This document shows positions 26,197 through 35,499 of a DNA stretch of 64,000 nt, one piece after another (position 1 is the stretch's first letter; each line of letters starts with the position of its first letter). Under the pieces are notes generated by a model. The model ran no database searches. It had not been told where the DNA came from and saw only the letters and a list, made by a program, of their open reading frames with translations. Origin of the DNA: Microbulbifer sp. VAAF005. GTDB lineage: Bacteria > Pseudomonadota > Gammaproteobacteria > Pseudomonadales > Cellvibrionaceae. Position numbers and translations under genes: made by a program. The stretch is from contig NZ_CP120233.1 of assembly GCF_030012985.1 (NCBI RefSeq), forward strand, positions 5,327,001-5,391,000, read 5' to 3'.

Positions 26197-27147
26197 ATGA
26201 GCAAGTTTAATTCTCTACTGTATTCGATTGTTTTAATTGTGGCTTCTCATTGTGTGTCTGCCGGTGCTATTAAGAAAGAGGTGAACAGCTTTGAGGACGT
26301 CCAGAATATAATTGAAGAGTCAGCCACCCCAATAAATACGTTACTGGTTATGGATAATGATGACACCTTGAGTATGATGCCTTGCGCTGAAAAGTCTCAA
26401 TGTCAATATCTTGGTGGCGCAGCTTGGTACTCATGGCAAGAAACTTTATTGGAAACCGATCCTAATTCAGGTTTCCTTGTGGCAAAAACAAAAGAGGAGT
26501 TGATTAATATATCCGGTTTGCTCTTCTCTGTGAGCAATATGGTTTATACAGATGACAATATTGTGCCGGTACTTGACAGTTTGAGGCAAAGTGGGGTGCG
26601 ATTGATGGTTGAAACTGCAAGGGGCGATGCAGATGTTTCAGCTACCGAGAGACAGTTCAAACGCTTGCCAACCCCGAATACGTCCTACCAAAATTTATTA
26701 GAGCTTATTCGGTCAAATACTCTCAACTTCAGTCCAAATAATCAATTTAGCCTTGCAAGTCCGTTTAAGCCCTGTGATTTAAGTGAGGCAAGGCCAGTAA
26801 GCTATCGGCAAGGTATTATGTACTTAGCCGGGCAAGATAAAGGTTTTATGCTTGACTGCTTGCTGCGATCCTACAATTCTTCGGCTAATAGTAGTGAGCA
26901 CTACCTAATTTCCAACATTATCTTCATTGATGACAGTTTTGAGAATGTCGAAAGTGTTTACCAGGCATTCAAGGACAATAAGAAATATGAGGTAATAGCC
27001 CTGCACTACACCCGTCTAAGTAAGCACAAGCAGGATTTTATGGACGGGCCTCAGAAAAAAGCATTACAAGAAACTGCGAAAAAGAGATGGGAAACCATCA
27101 TGGCGAGTCTTAATAGTGCGCTATTAATGCCGGCTGTTGAAAACTAG
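26197..27147 (+). CDS. DUF2608 family exported protein (HAD-like)
   Basis: A 316-residue protein with a signal peptide (cleavage near CVSAGA, residue 23) and a HAD-like opening motif LLVMDNDDTLSMMPC near residue 48, where the first Asp would be the nucleophile and the Asp-Asp-Thr matches DxDxT. A later FIDDSFENVES near residue 250 resembles HAD motif IV. This pattern fits DUF2608, a family found in Legionella, Coxiella and related gammaproteobacteria and thought to be secreted phosphatase-like proteins. Several cysteines suggest disulfides. AAAGGAA precedes the ATG. Monocistronic. Confidence 0.75.
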   Translation: MSKFNSLLYSIVLIVASHCVSAGAIKKEVNSFEDVQNIIEESATPINTLLVMDNDDTLSMMPCAEKSQCQYLGGAAWYSWQETLLETDPNSGFLVAKTKEELINISGLLFSVSNMVYTDDNIVPVLDSLRQSGVRLMVETARGDADVSATERQFKRLPTPNTSYQNLLELIRSNTLNFSPNNQFSLASPFKPCDLSEARPVSYRQGIMYLAGQDKGFMLDCLLRSYNSSANSSEHYLISNIIFIDDSFENVESVYQAFKDNKKYEVIALHYTRLSKHKQDFMDGPQKKALQETAKKRWETIMASLNSALLMPAVEN

Positions 27148-27516
27148 TTTAACTTCCTTGTAACTAAGCTCAACGGCTCCATTTCTAAACTGTCATCCAA
27201 GTAAAAAGGGAAGTGTATACGTCTACCTCTAATGTTTAATCGATTTTGGAGGTGCAGAGCACTCAGAAGAGATGGTAGTCGTTGTATGACGATTAATCGG
27301 TTATAACTCAGTTGAAGAGGGAGGAGCATTAACCGGCTGTAATTTCGCAAGCCATGCGCCTAGTGTCTTTTTAGCAGAGTGCAGGCTTGCCGCACCATTG
27401 CTGCTGAATCGCTTTTTTAAGTTTTGATAAAAATAGAGCACGTTATTTGCGGATGGACGTTTCTGTAAAAGCTTTGAATTTTTCCAGTGAACAATAACGT
27501 ATATCTCCACCAGAAA
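27148..27516. other. Intergenic region with no supported gene
   Basis: A 75-codon minus-strand frame (27301-27528) overlaps the hairpin at 27517-27550 and shows no recognisable domain. I do not call it. No RNA was seen. Confidence 0.4.
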
Positions 27517-27550
27517 GGTATCCAGCAAGCTATGACCTTAGCTGGATACC
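27517..27550 (-). terminator. Hairpin after the di-heme lipoprotein gene
   Basis: Perfect 10-bp stem GGTATCCAGC (27517-27526) and GCTGGATACC (27541-27550) with a 14-base loop, 24 bases beyond the stop of the minus-strand gene. The T tract is short. Confidence 0.6.
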
Positions 27551-27573
27551 CTTGTGATTGGTTAGGTCATGGT

Positions 27574-30297
27574 TTACAGCGACTGTAAGAACTTGAGTAG
27601 CGAGTTTCGCTCTGAAGCCGATAGATCAATATAGTTCTGTTGGCTCTCAGCAGCTTCTCCCCCGTGCCAGAGAATGGCTTCTTCAATAGACCGGGCGCGA
27701 CCATCATGTAACAAATTACTATGACCATTCACTGCGCTATTAACACCCAATCCCCATAAGGGAGGCGTTCTCCACTCGCGGTTGTACTCCGCGCTAATCG
27801 TCAAGTTGTCTGCTAAACCTTCGCCCATATCATGCAGGAGTAAGTCTGTATAGGGGCGAATGACCTTGCCTCTCAACTCCTCAAGAGGGTGAGCGTGATT
27901 GGTGTTCATCTCTGGCCGGTGACAGGATGAGCAGTTGATCGATTCAAATAGAGCTTCACCCTGAGCCACGATGGATTCATTGATTAAATCGGGATTTCTG
28001 GGTGGTGCGCCCAGTGCCTGAAGATAAGTAGTTAGGTCGTCCAGGTGAGAATCAGTGAGCTCTTCGTCGTGATTACTGTGCTTTTTACATTCCAGCTGTT
28101 CGATACCACAGTTTGCATTGGGTTCCAGTGCTGTGTTCACGCCAATATCATTGTTCAACGCATCTGCTGAGAAGCTGCGCAAGCTCGGTTGGGTAGCCTT
28201 CCAGCCAAAGCGTCCTACCTGGGGAAGAGGTGTTGAGCCCGTATCGACCAGTGATACTCGCCCAGAGATACCATCGCTATTGGAATCGTTAGGGTCGTGC
28301 CACTCAAGGATTTCTGTTTCGTCAACCGCCTCAAGTAAGCCCAAGCCAGTGATGTTTTGTGGCATACGTGGCGAAAAGTAATCAGCGGATGTGTTTTCAC
28401 CTTCATTGGTTGTTACTACATAAGTGGGGGACTGTAGGGTGTAGCTATCCCCATTGGCATAGCTACCTTGAATGGGGCTATAGGTGACTTGAATAGATCC
28501 TTCTGGGGCTATGTCACTATTGAGTGAATGGGTTTGGAGGACAGGGCCAAAGTAGTGGTTTGGCAGGGGTTGTCCTGCTTGGGTTATTGCACCGGACGAC
28601 AGCTTAAAGACCATCGAATTGGGAACACTAGCCTCTGAGGGGGCCGGGCCCCGGCCGTTATTGATATGGCACGCCAGACATGACTGCTCAATGGTTAAGC
28701 CTGCTGATAGGTTTGCCATTTGGTTGAAGTCTGGGTTCCCGAGTTCCTCGTGCTCTCCGGTATTAAACCGGGTGTGGAATATCCTGCGACCATCTAGAAA
28801 CTCGTTGTGCGTCTCCCACTGGATGTTGAGGGCTTCTCTGAAGTAGGCTGTCCAGTCGGCGATTCCGCTATCCACGATGTAAGTATCATAGACATCAATA
28901 CCATCCAGTATTGGGTAGGTGACTTCAACGGCATCAGCGTCGGAAGCCGTTGCCCATTTACCATCGCTGCCAGCGTAGTAGGTAAGAGTATTATCGTCAG
29001 TATTTACTGAAATGACTTCTGAAGCGGGTACCGGGTCAGTAGCCCTGATGTATGCTGCGGTTGCTTCACCGGCACTTTCAACAGCGGTCTCAGTTTCCAG
29101 GTCTGCAACCATATGAATACCGGGTTGGCCCAGGAGAATGCGGTAGGTGTCTGTGTAGTAAACTGTCTGCCCACTGACATTCTCATCGCCCTCCTCAATG
29201 CCAATGAATTGCTGAAACTCCACCTCCATCCATTCGCCGACTTCCAGCTGCCCGTCATCACCATCGTGAGCATCGTAGGTGATACGACATACCCAGACTT
29301 GGCCTCTCCCATCTTCATCAGCTTCCCGGTAAGGGGTTTCATCAAATCTGGCGTTGCTATTAAAGTCAGCGCGGTGTTCATTTGAATAAGAGGAGCGGCA
29401 TTCGGGTGGCCGATAAAGCGCGTATTCGGCAGAGTAAAAGATCTCAATCAGGTTCTCACCGGCGGGCGTATGGTCGTGAATCTCTATGCCAAAGGTTCTG
29501 TGTTCAAAGTAGAAGGTCGGGAACTCGTAAAAACTATCCTCGGATTCATGTCGCAGACGTGCTCGGCCACTTGCCAGTGTTACAATGGTGCCATCTTCCT
29601 GAATATACCAGTGTTGAGACTCTTCTTCTGGCTGCTCAGTATCAAATAGAGGGGTATATTCTATGGACGCGGTTTGATTAATTTCCTCTGCCGCACGATC
29701 AAAAACCATCAGTTCCCACAAACTATATTGCGAACTCCCCTCACTGAGTTCAGTTCCGTTTAGCTGAACATAGCGATACTCTCCACCAATTAGGTGAGAG
29801 TCAATTCGTTGGCCATATTCTCCTGAATCAGCTGTTGCCAGGGTGGTCCATGTTGTGCCGTCGCTTGAGCCCAGTACCTCGTAAGATTTTGCGTTGTGGT
29901 CGCCCCAGTCTAGGACCACTTTGCTGAGCAAGTGTGTAGATTTAAGGTCAAGGGTGAGGCTTGATGTGCTGGCAGTATCACCACTTTCCCAAAGTGTCCT
30001 TCTTAAGTCATCAATGGCAAGGACCCCGTTGCCAGAACTGGAAGAAATAGTTCCACTACCTGCAATATTTTGTCCAACCTCTTCATCGGACTCAGCGGGC
30101 TCACCGCTTGAAGTTGGTGTTTCATCACTGGAGCTGTTGCCCTGAGAGTTGGGGGTAGCTTCTGTGGGGTCTTCATCAGAGCTATTATCCCCGCCTCCAC
30201 CACCACATCCGGACAATACCATTATGAATAAGGCGAAAAATGCTGTTAAACAGATTTTTGCCAGTGGATTGATTGTTTTCTTGAAATACGGATCCAT
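27574..30297 (-). CDS. Di-heme oxidoreductase lipoprotein (DHOR/DUF1111 family) with discoidin-like domain
   Basis: A 907-residue exported lipoprotein. The N-terminal signal ends in a lipobox (MVLSGCG, Cys about 31), followed by Gly, Ser and Asp/Glu-rich linker. Residues about 80-200 resemble a discoidin (F5/8C) carbohydrate-binding-like module (LRRTLWESGD, VVLDWGDHNAKSYEVLGSSDG). The C-terminal part is the di-heme oxidoreductase domain with two heme motifs, SCLACH near residue 540 and NCSSCH near 790, plus FGWKATQPSLRSFSADAL. The family is related to bacterial di-heme peroxidases; the reaction is unknown. It is probably surface or periplasmic and monocistronic. Imelysin-type iron-uptake partners often found with DHOR are absent here. 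Confidence 0.85.
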   Translation of the reverse strand: MDPYFKKTINPLAKICLTAFFALFIMVLSGCGGGGGDNSSDEDPTEATPNSQGNSSSDETPTSSGEPAESDEEVGQNIAGSGTISSSSGNGVLAIDDLRRTLWESGDTASTSSLTLDLKSTHLLSKVVLDWGDHNAKSYEVLGSSDGTTWTTLATADSGEYGQRIDSHLIGGEYRYVQLNGTELSEGSSQYSLWELMVFDRAAEEINQTASIEYTPLFDTEQPEEESQHWYIQEDGTIVTLASGRARLRHESEDSFYEFPTFYFEHRTFGIEIHDHTPAGENLIEIFYSAEYALYRPPECRSSYSNEHRADFNSNARFDETPYREADEDGRGQVWVCRITYDAHDGDDGQLEVGEWMEVEFQQFIGIEEGDENVSGQTVYYTDTYRILLGQPGIHMVADLETETAVESAGEATAAYIRATDPVPASEVISVNTDDNTLTYYAGSDGKWATASDADAVEVTYPILDGIDVYDTYIVDSGIADWTAYFREALNIQWETHNEFLDGRRIFHTRFNTGEHEELGNPDFNQMANLSAGLTIEQSCLACHINNGRGPAPSEASVPNSMVFKLSSGAITQAGQPLPNHYFGPVLQTHSLNSDIAPEGSIQVTYSPIQGSYANGDSYTLQSPTYVVTTNEGENTSADYFSPRMPQNITGLGLLEAVDETEILEWHDPNDSNSDGISGRVSLVDTGSTPLPQVGRFGWKATQPSLRSFSADALNNDIGVNTALEPNANCGIEQLECKKHSNHDEELTDSHLDDLTTYLQALGAPPRNPDLINESIVAQGEALFESINCSSCHRPEMNTNHAHPLEELRGKVIRPYTDLLLHDMGEGLADNLTISAEYNREWRTPPLWGLGVNSAVNGHSNLLHDGRARSIEEAILWHGGEAAESQQNYIDLSASERNSLLKFLQSL

Positions 30298-31239
30298 ATA
30301 TTTCTCTTTTTATCAACAGCTATTTATAGTAATAGTGATGAAATGAACTTTATCTGTAATTTAAACGGAGAATTTTCAAAATTCCTGTTGAGGGTGCTTG
30401 GTTCGGGGTAAAAATAATTTAACTATTATTTTTGGTGTGTGTCCTTTTGTTTGTATGTGCTGCTGTCTTTTGGTGATGATTACTCTTGGTAAATATTGGA
30501 TATGAATTTTCTAGCTTGATTTGTAGGACGGCATAATAGTTATATTTTTTATTTGCATCGTTATGCTGCGCCCACAGGGGATGAATTTAAGTTAAAAAGG
30601 ACAGCGATATGAGCTTGTTCTCAGCTTTCTGTTTTACTTCGCACGAAGTATGTGATAAGGCGGACCTTGTGTCTGTGATTTAGATCGGTGCATTTAATAG
30701 GTCTGACTTATAGATTGATATCGTGTGTCAGTTGTGATGCTGAGTGCGTTAAAAAGTTAATCTTTAGTCTTGTGTAAGATTTGACACGGCTAAAAATAGT
30801 TATTTAAAGATTGGTATTTAGTTTTCTACCCACAGTTACCTTTATTCTCATGGGTGTTTTTTATTAATTAACAAGCTCACCAACACTAGGTGTCACGCTC
30901 TAAGTCTTGATAATTAATTTTTTATACGCGAAGGTGTTATGTATATTGAAAGGTGAGCCGTACTTTTTTATGAATGGTTATCGAACATTGATCATCGCTA
31001 CGTCGAGCCTGATTCTTATAAAAAGCCCAAGCTTACTGGAGTGGCTGGTTTTATCTATTGATTAATACAGCAATGACTTGAGCAGGGTGTGTAGATTATT
31101 TGATGGTGCTCATCGTTCGGAAAGTAAGCCGAAATCTCTTCGGCTCAGATAATATCGAGAAATGAGTATAGTTTTAAAAATCTACTTGTATTGCTGAGCT
31201 TTGAATCTTTATCGCGATTTTATAAATGGACTTAGGAAG
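30298..31239. other. Long intergenic region; one possible tiny ORF
   Basis: About 940 AT-rich bases. The only candidate is a 24-codon frame at 30609-30683 (+), with AAGGA seven bases before its ATG. It encodes MSLFSAFCFTSHEVCDKADL and a few more residues, and has no known family. A small hairpin AGCCGAA/TTCGGCT lies at 31127-31145. Otherwise nothing recognised. Confidence 0.35.
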
Positions 31240-31279
31240 GCCTCCAGCGTTCAATAAGATCAGAATACTGGAGGCTTTT
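31240..31279 (-). terminator. Hairpin after trmA
   Basis: An 8-bp stem GCCTCCAG (31240-31247) and CTGGAGGC (31268-31275), with a 20-base loop, 18 bases after the trmA stop. The better T tract is on the plus side, so its role for trmA is uncertain. Confidence 0.45.
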
Positions 31280-31292
31280 AGCTATTGAGACA

Positions 31293-32381
31293 CTACTTCC
31301 TCACTAGTAATAACCCGGTTTCCGTATGATCTGTATAAGGGAACTGATCGAACAGAGCAAATCGCTCAATGTGATGGGTTTTGTTCAGCGACTCCAGGTT
31401 TTCCAATTGGGTTTCCGGGTTGCAGGAGATATACAGGATTCTCGGGAAGCGGGCGACCATCGCACAGGTGTCTTCATCCAAGCCCGCTCGGGGAGGATCA
31501 ACCAGGACGGTGGAGAAATCGTAGCTATCCAGATCTATATCCTTAAGGCGGCGAAAGGGGCGTACCTTATCAATGGCCTGGGTAAACTCTTCACTGGACA
31601 GGCGTACGATATCCAGATTGGTGATCTGGTTGTTGGCGATATTCTCCTGGGCGGAATTTACCGATACCTTGGAGATTTCAGTGGCCAGGACCTTGCGGAA
31701 TTTCTCGCTGAGCGGGATGGTGAAATTGCCATTGCCGCAGTAGAGCTCCAGCAGATCGCTATCACTATCTCCGCAGGCACTTCTCGCCCACTGGATCATG
31801 GATCGACAGATCTCTCCATTGGGTTGGGTAAAGCTGCCTTCTACCTGTTTGTACTGGTAAGTTTTCCCATCGATATCCAGTTTTTCGGTAACGAAGTCGC
31901 GCTCCAAAACCACTTTTTGCTTGCGCGAGCGCCCCAAAATCGGGAATCCCAGCTGTGTTTGGAGTGCTTTGGCTTCCTCCTCCCAGGCTTCGTCCAGTTT
32001 CTTGTGGTAGATCAGCGTAATCAGCGCATCACCATTCAGCGTGGTAAGAAACTCGGCGGAGAACAGGCGTTTGCGCAGGACTTCGCTATTATTGACAGCA
32101 GCCAGCACCTTCGGCATCAACTGGTTCATCAGCTCAGAGCCGACGGTAAACTCATCGATGATAAAGGGCTTCTTGTACTCACCCTGGCGGTACATGGCGT
32201 AATTGGCTACACCTCCCTCATGCCACACCTTGAATTCTGCGCGCAGGCGGTAGTGAATGGGTGGGGAGGGGAAGAGTTCCGGCTCCAGGTCAGTGAACTT
32301 GCTATAAGCTTCTTGCAGGCGCTCGGCCTTGTTGTGAAGCTGTTGTGGGTAGTCGTCAGTATTAACGCGGTACAGTGCCAT
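31293..32381 (-). CDS. trmA: tRNA (uracil-5-)-methyltransferase TrmA
   Basis: A 362-residue enzyme that methylates U54 in the T-loop of tRNAs using S-adenosylmethionine. The SAM motif is LLELYCGNGNFTIPLSE (about residues 210-226), the post-motif is VLVDPPRAG (about 292-300) and the nucleophile is Cys320 in YISCNPETQ. The catalytic Glu is in TDHTETGLLL near the C-terminus. The frame is open upstream to 32441, but ATG 32381 gives the length and start (MALYRVNTDDYPQQL) of the E. coli enzyme. It is divergent from yjbQ with 53 bases between starts. Confidence 0.95.
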   Translation of the reverse strand: MALYRVNTDDYPQQLHNKAERLQEAYSKFTDLEPELFPSPPIHYRLRAEFKVWHEGGVANYAMYRQGEYKKPFIIDEFTVGSELMNQLMPKVLAAVNNSEVLRKRLFSAEFLTTLNGDALITLIYHKKLDEAWEEEAKALQTQLGFPILGRSRKQKVVLERDFVTEKLDIDGKTYQYKQVEGSFTQPNGEICRSMIQWARSACGDSDSDLLELYCGNGNFTIPLSEKFRKVLATEISKVSVNSAQENIANNQITNLDIVRLSSEEFTQAIDKVRPFRRLKDIDLDSYDFSTVLVDPPRAGLDEDTCAMVARFPRILYISCNPETQLENLESLNKTHHIERFALFDQFPYTDHTETGLLLVRK

Positions 32382-32434
32382 ATTACAATGCGGTGTCAGT
32401 ACAAAAAGCGGGCGCGAATTATATAGGAAACCGT

Positions 32435-32839
32435 ATGGCAATAGGTGAGATAAAAATTCCGGTTCATGGGCAGGGGCTTCACGAGTTTACCGGCAGTGTA
32501 GTTGATTGGGTCAGTGAGCAGGCCTTCGATGAGGGTCTGTGTACACTTTTCATACAGCACACCTCTGCAAGTTTACTGATTCAGGAGAATGCCGACCCCA
32601 GTGCGCGCCGTGACCTTGAGAACTGGCTCAATCGACTGGTGCCGGAAAATGACTCGCTTTATACCCATACCCTTGAAGGGCCAGATGATATGCCGGCCCA
32701 TATCAAATGCAGCCTTACCGCGACCAGCTTGTCCATTCCAGTGCAAAAGGGGCGTCTGATGCTGGGTACCTGGCAGGGGATCTACCTTTGGGAGCACCGC
32801 CATCACCACGGGGCTCGGCACGTAATCCTGCATATCTGA
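32435..32839 (+). CDS. YjbQ/UPF0047 family protein
   Basis: A 134-residue protein of the UPF0047 (YjbQ) family, proposed to be a secondary thiamine-phosphate synthase. Family motifs are FIQHTSASLLIQENADP near residue 42, a HIKCSLTATSLSIPV block and LGTWQGIYLWEHRHH near the C-terminus with its cluster of His residues. The start ATG 32435 follows AGGA and removes a 20-residue extension that overlaps trmA. The in-vivo role is unclear, although a thiamine link would fit the salvage operon elsewhere in this window. Confidence 0.88.
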   Translation: MAIGEIKIPVHGQGLHEFTGSVVDWVSEQAFDEGLCTLFIQHTSASLLIQENADPSARRDLENWLNRLVPENDSLYTHTLEGPDDMPAHIKCSLTATSLSIPVQKGRLMLGTWQGIYLWEHRHHHGARHVILHI

Positions 32840-32866
32840 TTCAATGCCGCGTGTTGGTGGCGATAG

Positions 32867-33891
32867 CTAGACGGCTACGCCAACTGCTTGGCAGTACTGG
32901 TCGATCAATGACTGGGTTGCGCGGGCCCTCTCTATAGCCTGGATACGATCAACTTGATTATCTGGGGTTGTTAAGTGGCAGAAGTCTTCGATCATCTGTA
33001 CCGCCTGCGATCGTTCTATTGGCACTTGCTGGTGCTCGAACTCGTCTGGGGATGCCTCCCCCGGCGAATCACAAATTCTGGCGTATATTCAGGGTTGTAA
33101 AAGACTGCGCTGTCTCTCCAGTCGAGCACAAAGTTATCCAGTTGGATCAGGCCGTTTTCACCCAGGATGTCCAGGTCCATTTGCCAAACGCCTGAGTCAT
33201 AGCCGAAGTCAAAAGTTGACGTCTGCCCGCTGGCAAATTCAATCAGGCCCGCACCGCTTATAATGGTCCCTGTTTGTGAGTCCCGCTTTATCGCTCCTGA
33301 AATTGTCTTTATTGCTCCTATAGGGCGCATAAATTCGACGATTGCACGCATGTTGTACCAGCCGATATCTCCTATTGCGCCAGTGGGTTCTTTGTGCGAA
33401 TCGAAGCGAATATTGTTGCGGTCCATCATCGAGACAAAAAAGGCGCTGTGAATTCTGTTCACCGGGCCCAGATGCTGTTTTTGTTGCTGAATAATTTTGG
33501 CCGTGCGGGGATGGTGGGTGAAATGTGTGGCATCCATAAATGCCAACCTTTCAGACTGAGCACGTGCGGCAATTTTGTCGACCGAAGCAGTATTGAGAAA
33601 AGGTTTCTCGCAGAGAAGATGCTTATGATTGGCCAGTGCCGCGAGGCAGATTTCCTCGCGGCTGGTGGTGGGGCTAGCCACGTAAATGGCATCCGAATCT
33701 TGCGCTTCTAGCAGAGATTTCCAATCCTCGTAGGTATTGGGAATTTGATGCTCACGGGCAAACTCCTTGGCTTGCGAATACCGTCTGCTGGCAACGGATG
33801 AGAGGCAGGCACTGTTAGCACGACTGATTGCTTTGCAGGTAAAGTCGGCAATCGCGCCACTGCCGACTATTCCAAAGCGCAGCTTTGACAT
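32867..33891 (-). pseudogene. Gfo/Idh/MocA family oxidoreductase, frame broken as read
   Basis: An NAD(P)-dependent sugar or inositol dehydrogenase-like protein. The N-terminal Rossmann fold has FGIVGSGAIADF (residues 4-15), the conserved CEKPFLNT motif lies near residue 94 and the substrate domain has GAIGDIGWYNMRA near residue 170. The main frame ends at 33016. A frame from about 33057 to TAG 32867-32869 supplies the missing C-terminus (ending LIDQYCQAVGVAV). They meet in a run of five C (33058-33062, G on the coding strand), where six would restore one 341-residue protein of normal length. The substrate is unknown. Confidence 0.82.
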
Positions 33892-34041
33892 TGGATGACT
33901 CCTGGTGAGATTTAAAATTGAGAGCGATAGATTGCGCTTCTACCAGAGTCTAGAGCAGGTGATTGATGGGGGCGGTCAGCCGGATATTTAGAGGGGAAAC
34001 TGACCAGGCTGTATCAAAGTGCGCCTGGCCGGTGGAGAAAT

Positions 34042-34377
34042 TTATAGGCAATTGGTTGGTTTGGGTAAGCCGGCAATTTTGCTGGCCACTTTTGCCGGGC
34101 TTGGGGGGAAAAGCTGCATCAAATAGATACTGCGTCCTTTTTCTGCGCCAAGATGCTGGCCAATATACTTCACCAGGGGACGCATCGCGGGAGATAGTTC
34201 AAACTCGCGGTAGAACTCTTGTAACAGTTCGATAATCTGCCAGTGTTCTTCGGTTAACTCGATACCTTCGCCATTAGCTAACTGAATGGCTGTGTCCTTG
34301 CTCCAATCATCGAGGTTGCGCAGGTAGCCCTCTTTATCCAAGGGGATTTCCTGTCCATTAACTACCAGGTTGCTCAT
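34042..34377 (-). CDS. tusE: Sulfur relay protein TusE (DsrC-like)
   Basis: A 111-residue DsrC-family protein that accepts a persulfide from TusBCD and passes it to MnmA for 2-thiolation of the tRNA wobble uridine. The C-terminal arm KIAGLPKPTNCL has the essential penultimate Cys. Family blocks EEHWQIIELLQEFYREFELSPAMRP and VKYIGQHLG are intact. It is the last gene of the tusDCBE run and starts six bases after tusB. Confidence 0.95.
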   Translation of the reverse strand: MSNLVVNGQEIPLDKEGYLRNLDDWSKDTAIQLANGEGIELTEEHWQIIELLQEFYREFELSPAMRPLVKYIGQHLGAEKGRSIYLMQLFPPSPAKVASKIAGLPKPTNCL

Positions 34378-34383
34378 TTTTTC

Positions 34384-34677
34384 TTACCGAAACCAGCTGA
34401 CTATGGGGTGATGCTCGGTACAGAGCTGTACCCAGCGAGCATCATCGATTATTTCTACCTTATCCATGGTTGCCGCAAGTTGTTGCTGGCCTCGTGCAGC
34501 GGCATCAGCTTCGAGGCAATAAACTTGGCCATTTGGCACGGTTTCGAGGGCCTCGTGGCGCAGTGCAAGGGTGCCGTCCTCAATTAGAAGCAGGGCGTCA
34601 TCTTGGGCAAATGCATCCAGGCATTCCCTAAGGGCACTGCTGGTAAAGGGGGATTTGCTGACAATATGCAAAGTCAT
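34384..34677 (-). CDS. tusB: Sulfurtransferase complex subunit TusB
   Basis: A 97-residue DsrH-family subunit of the TusBCD heterohexamer, starting MTLHIVSKSPFTSSALREC and ending HPIVSWF. It lies between tusC (one base upstream) and tusE (six bases downstream). Length and order match enterobacterial tus operons. Confidence 0.92.
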   Translation of the reverse strand: MTLHIVSKSPFTSSALRECLDAFAQDDALLLIEDGTLALRHEALETVPNGQVYCLEADAAARGQQQLAATMDKVEIIDDARWVQLCTEHHPIVSWFR

Positions 34678-34678
34678 A

Positions 34679-35041
34679 TCAGAAGCTCAATACGATGGGG
34701 TAGGCGGCGATCAGTGAGCCGGTATCATTTACGGTTTTAGTTTCTGCGCCGGCAACCTGAATTTGTTCCAGGCGGATATTGCGTTCGGCGAGGCTTTTTT
34801 CACAAACAAAAAACTGTTCAACCCCAAACATAGGCAGAGCCTGCAAATTGCGTCGCAGGCTTTTCTGGCCGATATCCGCAGGTGATTGCTGGTCCAGCAA
34901 TTGGAATACCCCATCGCCGAGAAATAGCAGGTCCATGTCCTGTTCCATCGCCGCCGCTGCCAGTACGGCTTCGATACCTTCCCGCGCCAGGGCATTGCCG
35001 TAGGGGGCGGTGCGGCATAGGGCCAATGATTTAGTGCTCAT
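34679..35041 (-). CDS. tusC: Sulfurtransferase complex subunit TusC
   Basis: A 120-residue DsrF-family subunit of TusBCD. It opens LALCRTAPYGNALAREGIEA and carries the DLLFLGDGVFQLLDQQSP block typical of the DsrE-like fold. It starts two bases after tusD and ends one base before tusB, so the subunits are made from one message. Confidence 0.92.
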   Translation of the reverse strand: MSTKSLALCRTAPYGNALAREGIEAVLAAAAMEQDMDLLFLGDGVFQLLDQQSPADIGQKSLRRNLQALPMFGVEQFFVCEKSLAERNIRLEQIQVAGAETKTVNDTGSLIAAYPIVLSF

Positions 35042-35043
35042 GC

Positions 35044-35434
35044 TCAGCCTCCAAAGGTAATCAGGCGATCGGAGTTGGCGACAGCGTCGGTGAGTTGGCC
35101 GAGTCCAGCCAGCTCAAAACCCTCTGCCAAGTTGGCGGCGGGTCTTTCCAGGCGCTCGGCCTCTCTCTGATTCAGCACACCGCGTCGTTGCGCAGCGGCA
35201 ATACAAACTACCAAGTCCAATTGGTGCTGGCGGCCCAGTGCCTGCCACTCGGCAGTCAAATCGGTTTCGTCCTGGGGGAGCCGTTACGGCATTGCCGTTT
35301 TGCACGCCGTCGCAGTAGAAAAATACTCGATAAATTTCGTGGCCTTGCTCCAGGAGGGCTTTGGCAAATCGGAGTGCACTGGATGCAGATTGGCTGCTGT
35401 GAGGAGCGGAGTAAACCGTAAGGGAAAACTTCAT
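35044..35434 (-). pseudogene. tusD: Sulfurtransferase complex subunit TusD, frame broken as read
   Basis: The DsrE-family subunit whose cysteine carries the persulfide from TusA to TusE. The first part (MKFSLTVYSAPHSSQSASSA to NGNAVTAP) is in one frame. The second (QDETDLTAEWQ, then LDLVVCIAAAQRRGVL with the catalytic Cys, ending SDRLITFGG) is in another. They meet at a run of five G on the plus strand (35274-35278), where four (or seven) would give a continuous protein of about 130 residues, the usual TusD length. Since tusC, tusB and tusE are intact, loss of tusD alone would be odd. A base-call error is likelier. Confidence 0.88.
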
Positions 35435-35446
35435 AGGGGCTCAAAT

Positions 35447-35474
35447 AGTAAAATGCCCCGCAGTGCGGGGCATT
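35447..35474 (-). terminator. Rho-independent terminator of the BI-1 gene
   Basis: On the minus strand a GCCCCG/CGGGGC stem (35466-35471 with 35455-35460, extendable outward) is followed by TTTTACTATTT. It lies 26 bases after the BI-1 stop and before tusD, separating the two transcripts. Confidence 0.78.
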
Positions 35475-35499
35475 GTGACTTGCTCAATAAAGTTGTTGC

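Noticed and set aside
27301..27528. 75-residue minus-strand ORF after the DUF2608 gene
   Set aside because: It runs into the hairpin region, has no ribosome-binding site and matches no family I know.
31326..32426. 366-codon plus-strand ORF opposite trmA
   Set aside because: It is the antisense of trmA, whose motifs are complete; the antisense product resembles nothing.
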